Origin: Bacillota bacterium
GTDB lineage: Bacteria > Bacillota_I > Bacilli_A > Erysipelotrichales > Coprobacillaceae
Assembly (NCBI GenBank): GCA_030540195.1
Contig: JAUNWT010000013.1
Location: 1-40,510, forward strand
DNA: 40,510 nt
Direction of reading: 5' to 3'
Shown here: positions 37,861 through 40,510 of the stretch, piece after piece
How the letters are laid out: each line of letters begins with the position of its first letter
How positions within the stretch are numbered: position 1 is the stretch's first letter
The notes under the pieces: model-generated
Told to the model about the DNA's origin: nothing
The model's input: the letters and a program-made list of their open reading frames with translations, nothing else
The model's database searches: none
Made by a program: the position numbers and the translations under genes

Positions 37861-40461
37861 ATGAAAAAGAAATATGAGGTTCTTTTTTATATTGATAAAC
37901 TATCTACAAAAAAAGATCAAAATGATCCCTCTAAAATGGTGTTTTCAACAAAAGAATTAGCAAGTCATTTAAATATTCAACGTTCTAATTTATCTGCTAT
38001 TTTGAATGAATTAGTTAGAGAAAATAAATTAGAAAAAATATCTGGGAGACCGGTTCTTTATAAAATACATAATAAATTAGATGAAGATGATTCAATATTC
38101 AATCAACTAATAGGGTTTAATGGGAGCCTTGCTAAGCCTATTCAAGATACAAAATCAACACTTTTATATCCTGGGGAAAAACCGGTTATTCTATTATCAG
38201 GTGAAAGTGGTACAGGTAAGAGTTTATTTGCTGAAAAAATATATGAATTTTCTAAAGAGAAAGGTCTTATTAACAAAAATGGACAATTAGTGAAGCTGAA
38301 TTGTAAATACTTTATGAATGATGAAACTATGATTAAAAATTTATTTATTGATTATGGGAAAGCTGCTTTAAAAAAGGCAAAAAATGGAATGGTTTATTTT
38401 GATAATGTTCATTTAATACCAGAAAAATATAAATCAATTATATATGATTTAATTGAAATGAGTTCAACAAAAGAAAATAATTTTATGGTTATTTTGTCAT
38501 CAGATTGTTTTAATGAAAATGATTTAAAAAGCAATGCTCTTGACAATATATCAATAAAAATTGATTTACCTTCTTTATATAAAAGAGAATTGTCTGAAAG
38601 ACTAGAATTAATTCAAGAATGTTTTAAAAAAGAAGCAATAAAAATTGATAAATCAATTGTTATAGAACCTGAAACATTAGAATGTTTATTACTTTATCAT
38701 TGTAAAAATAATATAAAGCAACTTATAAATGATATTTCTAATGCTTGTTCACATGCTTTTTGGAAGAATTTAGATAATAATTCAAATGTTTATGTCTATC
38801 TTGATGATTTTCCAATCTATGTAAAAAAAGGATTTATTTTTTATAAAGAAAATGCAAAAGAATTAAGTAAAATTATTACACATGATTTTTTATATTATTA
38901 TTCAAAAGATTCTATTGAAAAAATAAAAATAAAGGAAAGTACTTCTACTGTTTATGAACATCTTGAAAAACAGGATACATTATTAGTTGATAAATCTCTT
39001 TTATTGAAAAATAAATATGATCAATTAATATCACATTATAGACAATATATTGATAAAGAGAAAATAGATGAATTGAACATTAGTAAATATGTTCCACAAG
39101 AAATTTTAGATATTGTAAAAGAATTTTTAGATAGTTCATCACAAAAAATAAAACGAGTTTTTCCACAAGAAGTCTTTATTGTTTTATCTCTTCATTTGAC
39201 AGAAATAATAAATAATACTCAAAATGAACAGATGAATTTTGAATTAAATCAGATAGTAAATAAATATCAAGAAGAATATATGCTAAGTTTAAAATTAATA
39301 GAACACGTAGAGAAGAAATATAAAATAACCATACCATTAGATGAAGCAGTAAATATTGTTTTTATTTTACTTTTAAATCAACTAAAAGAAAATGAAAATA
39401 AACCTGTATTGTTAATTGCTATGCATGGAAAAAATGTAGCAAGTTCTCTTGTTGGTGTTGTTAAACAAATGTCAAATAGTGATAGTGTTTATTCATACGA
39501 TCTTTTATTAGAAAAGAAAATGCAAATGGCTTATGAAGAAATGAAATCATTGATTGAAAAAATTAATAGAGGTAAAGGTGTATTGCTTATCTATGACATG
39601 GGTTCTGTAAAAACTATGGGCAAATTGATTTCTAAAGAAACAGGTATAGATATCCGTTTTATTGCTGCTCCTTCCACAATGATTGCTTTAGAAACTGTAA
39701 AAAAGATGAGCAGTAATGATGATTTAGATGATATCATGTCTGAATTGGAACAAAGTTATCAACATTATTTCCCATCAATTGTTGAAAACTATCATCGACA
39801 AAAAAAGAAAAATGTTATTATCACTTTATGTATGAATGGTGAAGGTGGTGCTATACAAATAAAAAAATACTTAGAGGATTCATTGGAATTACAAGATATT
39901 GATATTGTTCCATTATCAATGAATAACCATAAAGAATTAATGTTTAAAATTAATGAATTGAGAAAATTATATAATATTTTATGTACAATGGGCTCATTTG
40001 ATCCTCGATTATATGGCATTAAATTTATTTCTGTAACTCAACTATTTAATACACCATTAGATAAATTATCATTATTAATTTCAAGTTCTAATCAAGACAT
40101 TGTTATTAAAAAGAAAATAAAATATTCATTAATATTTAAAAATATTGAAAAACAAGCACCGAATATTGACATTGATGTCTTGAAAAAAGTATTACCAGAA
40201 TTTATTCAAGAATTAGATCATCAATATCAATTATCCTATGATAAAAAGATTGGTCTTATTATGCATCTTAGTGGTGTTATTTGTAGTTTGGTTGATAATG
40301 TACCAATTCCTAAAAAATATAATTATAAAAACATAATTTCAACACATAAAAAAACATATGAATATTTATATGATGTATTAGAAATGGTGGAAGAACCTTT
40401 TAATATTCAATTTTCTGATTCTGATATTGCAAGTTTAATTACGATTATTAAAGAGATTTAA
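37861..40461 (+). CDS. LevR-like PTS-responsive transcriptional regulator
   Basis: 866 residues. An N-terminal winged helix (about 25-70, FSTKELASHLNIQRSNLSAI), a AAA+ domain (about 80-300) with Walker A GESGTGKS (114-121) and Walker B MVYFDN (177-182), a first PRD (about 385-510, His445), an EIIA-Man-like domain (514-640, His522 in IAMHGKN), an EIIB-like segment (about 650-745), and a second PRD (about 755-866, His802). The order matches LevR-type activators of sigma-54-dependent mannose-family PTS operons. The GAFTGA loop that contacts sigma-54 is missing: the stretch from about 160 to 178 goes straight to Walker B. The target PTS operon is not in the window. AAAAGGAG precedes the ATG. Confidence 0.88.
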   Translation: MKKKYEVLFYIDKLSTKKDQNDPSKMVFSTKELASHLNIQRSNLSAILNELVRENKLEKISGRPVLYKIHNKLDEDDSIFNQLIGFNGSLAKPIQDTKSTLLYPGEKPVILLSGESGTGKSLFAEKIYEFSKEKGLINKNGQLVKLNCKYFMNDETMIKNLFIDYGKAALKKAKNGMVYFDNVHLIPEKYKSIIYDLIEMSSTKENNFMVILSSDCFNENDLKSNALDNISIKIDLPSLYKRELSERLELIQECFKKEAIKIDKSIVIEPETLECLLLYHCKNNIKQLINDISNACSHAFWKNLDNNSNVYVYLDDFPIYVKKGFIFYKENAKELSKIITHDFLYYYSKDSIEKIKIKESTSTVYEHLEKQDTLLVDKSLLLKNKYDQLISHYRQYIDKEKIDELNISKYVPQEILDIVKEFLDSSSQKIKRVFPQEVFIVLSLHLTEIINNTQNEQMNFELNQIVNKYQEEYMLSLKLIEHVEKKYKITIPLDEAVNIVFILLLNQLKENENKPVLLIAMHGKNVASSLVGVVKQMSNSDSVYSYDLLLEKKMQMAYEEMKSLIEKINRGKGVLLIYDMGSVKTMGKLISKETGIDIRFIAAPSTMIALETVKKMSSNDDLDDIMSELEQSYQHYFPSIVENYHRQKKKNVIITLCMNGEGGAIQIKKYLEDSLELQDIDIVPLSMNNHKELMFKINELRKLYNILCTMGSFDPRLYGIKFISVTQLFNTPLDKLSLLISSSNQDIVIKKKIKYSLIFKNIEKQAPNIDIDVLKKVLPEFIQELDHQYQLSYDKKIGLIMHLSGVICSLVDNVPIPKKYNYKNIISTHKKTYEYLYDVLEMVEEPFNIQFSDSDIASLITIIKEI

Positions 40462-40471
40462 TACTTATTTT

Positions 40472-40508
40472 AATAGCTTATTGTAAAGTAAGCTATTTTT
40501 TATTTTTT
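40472..40508 (+). terminator. Terminator of the LevR-like gene
   Basis: Stem AATAGCTTA / TAAGCTATT (40472-40480, 40489-40497) with an 8-base loop and two T-runs. Confidence 0.88.
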
Positions 40509-40510
40509 AG

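Noticed and set aside
1-40510. CRISPR arrays, rRNA or tRNA genes and intact insertion sequences.
   Set aside because: No regularly spaced long repeats, tRNA cloverleaf consensus, rRNA segments or IS transposases were recognised on either strand.

Overview
The window is a low-GC, anaerobic Firmicutes chromosome, most like the Erysipelotrichia group of gut bacteria. The evidence is the roughly 30% GC, strong AGGAGG ribosome binding sites, an argS-rpoE (delta subunit) pair, rplM-rpsI, FeoB-associated small proteins, glycyl-radical metabolism and a LevR-type PTS regulator. This is inferred from gene content, not from a phylogeny.

Layout. 1-750: iron/metal-associated small membrane proteins, one fused to an HMA domain. 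919-4707: a wall-anchored surface protein, a DUF4240 protein and a class A penicillin-binding protein. 4762-8735: DUF1934, cardiolipin synthase, argS and rpoE. 8813-15114: a DeoR regulator, an unknown membrane protein, then a divergent glycyl-radical activase / glycyl-radical enzyme / fructose-6-phosphate-aldolase set. That set matches the YbiW/PflD plus FSA arrangement reported to degrade 1,5-anhydrohexitol 6-phosphates. The same palindrome precedes the DeoR gene and the divergent promoters. 15152-17025: a YtrA-type GntR/ABC operon with triple 10-bp operator repeats. 17138-19185: a ROK regulator, an RbsD-like protein and an acetyltransferase. 19215-24088: threonine synthesis, with hom-asd divergent from thrC-thrB. 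hom-asd has a complete leader-peptide attenuator with a Thr/Ile-rich leader. 24165-28425: an orphan 2TM-Nudix-like protein, an XRE regulator, an alpha/beta hydrolase and a PadR/DUF1700/DUF4097/PspC envelope operon. 28470-29407: the L13 leader, rplM and rpsI.

29494 to about 35900 is an integrative mobilizable element next to the 3' end of rpsI. It carries a tyrosine integrase, TnpV, a MobV relaxase with a candidate oriT, a RepA-like ATPase, an excisionase-like protein, and cargo (XRE plus DUF2971). At its integrase end is a compact type I toxin-antitoxin locus, the most striking find here. It has a 28-codon hydrophobic toxin, a roughly 63-nt convergent antitoxin RNA, a shared terminator, and a repeat that makes the antitoxin complementary to the toxin start region. 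To the right are an SDR oxidoreductase with a MerR-type 19-bp-spacer promoter, its divergent MerR regulator, and an 866-residue LevR-like PTS regulator whose AAA+ domain lacks the usual sigma-54 loop.

Functions are read from motifs and context by eye. No database search, folding or alignment program was run. Start codons were moved downstream of the longest reading frame where a ribosome binding site decides it.
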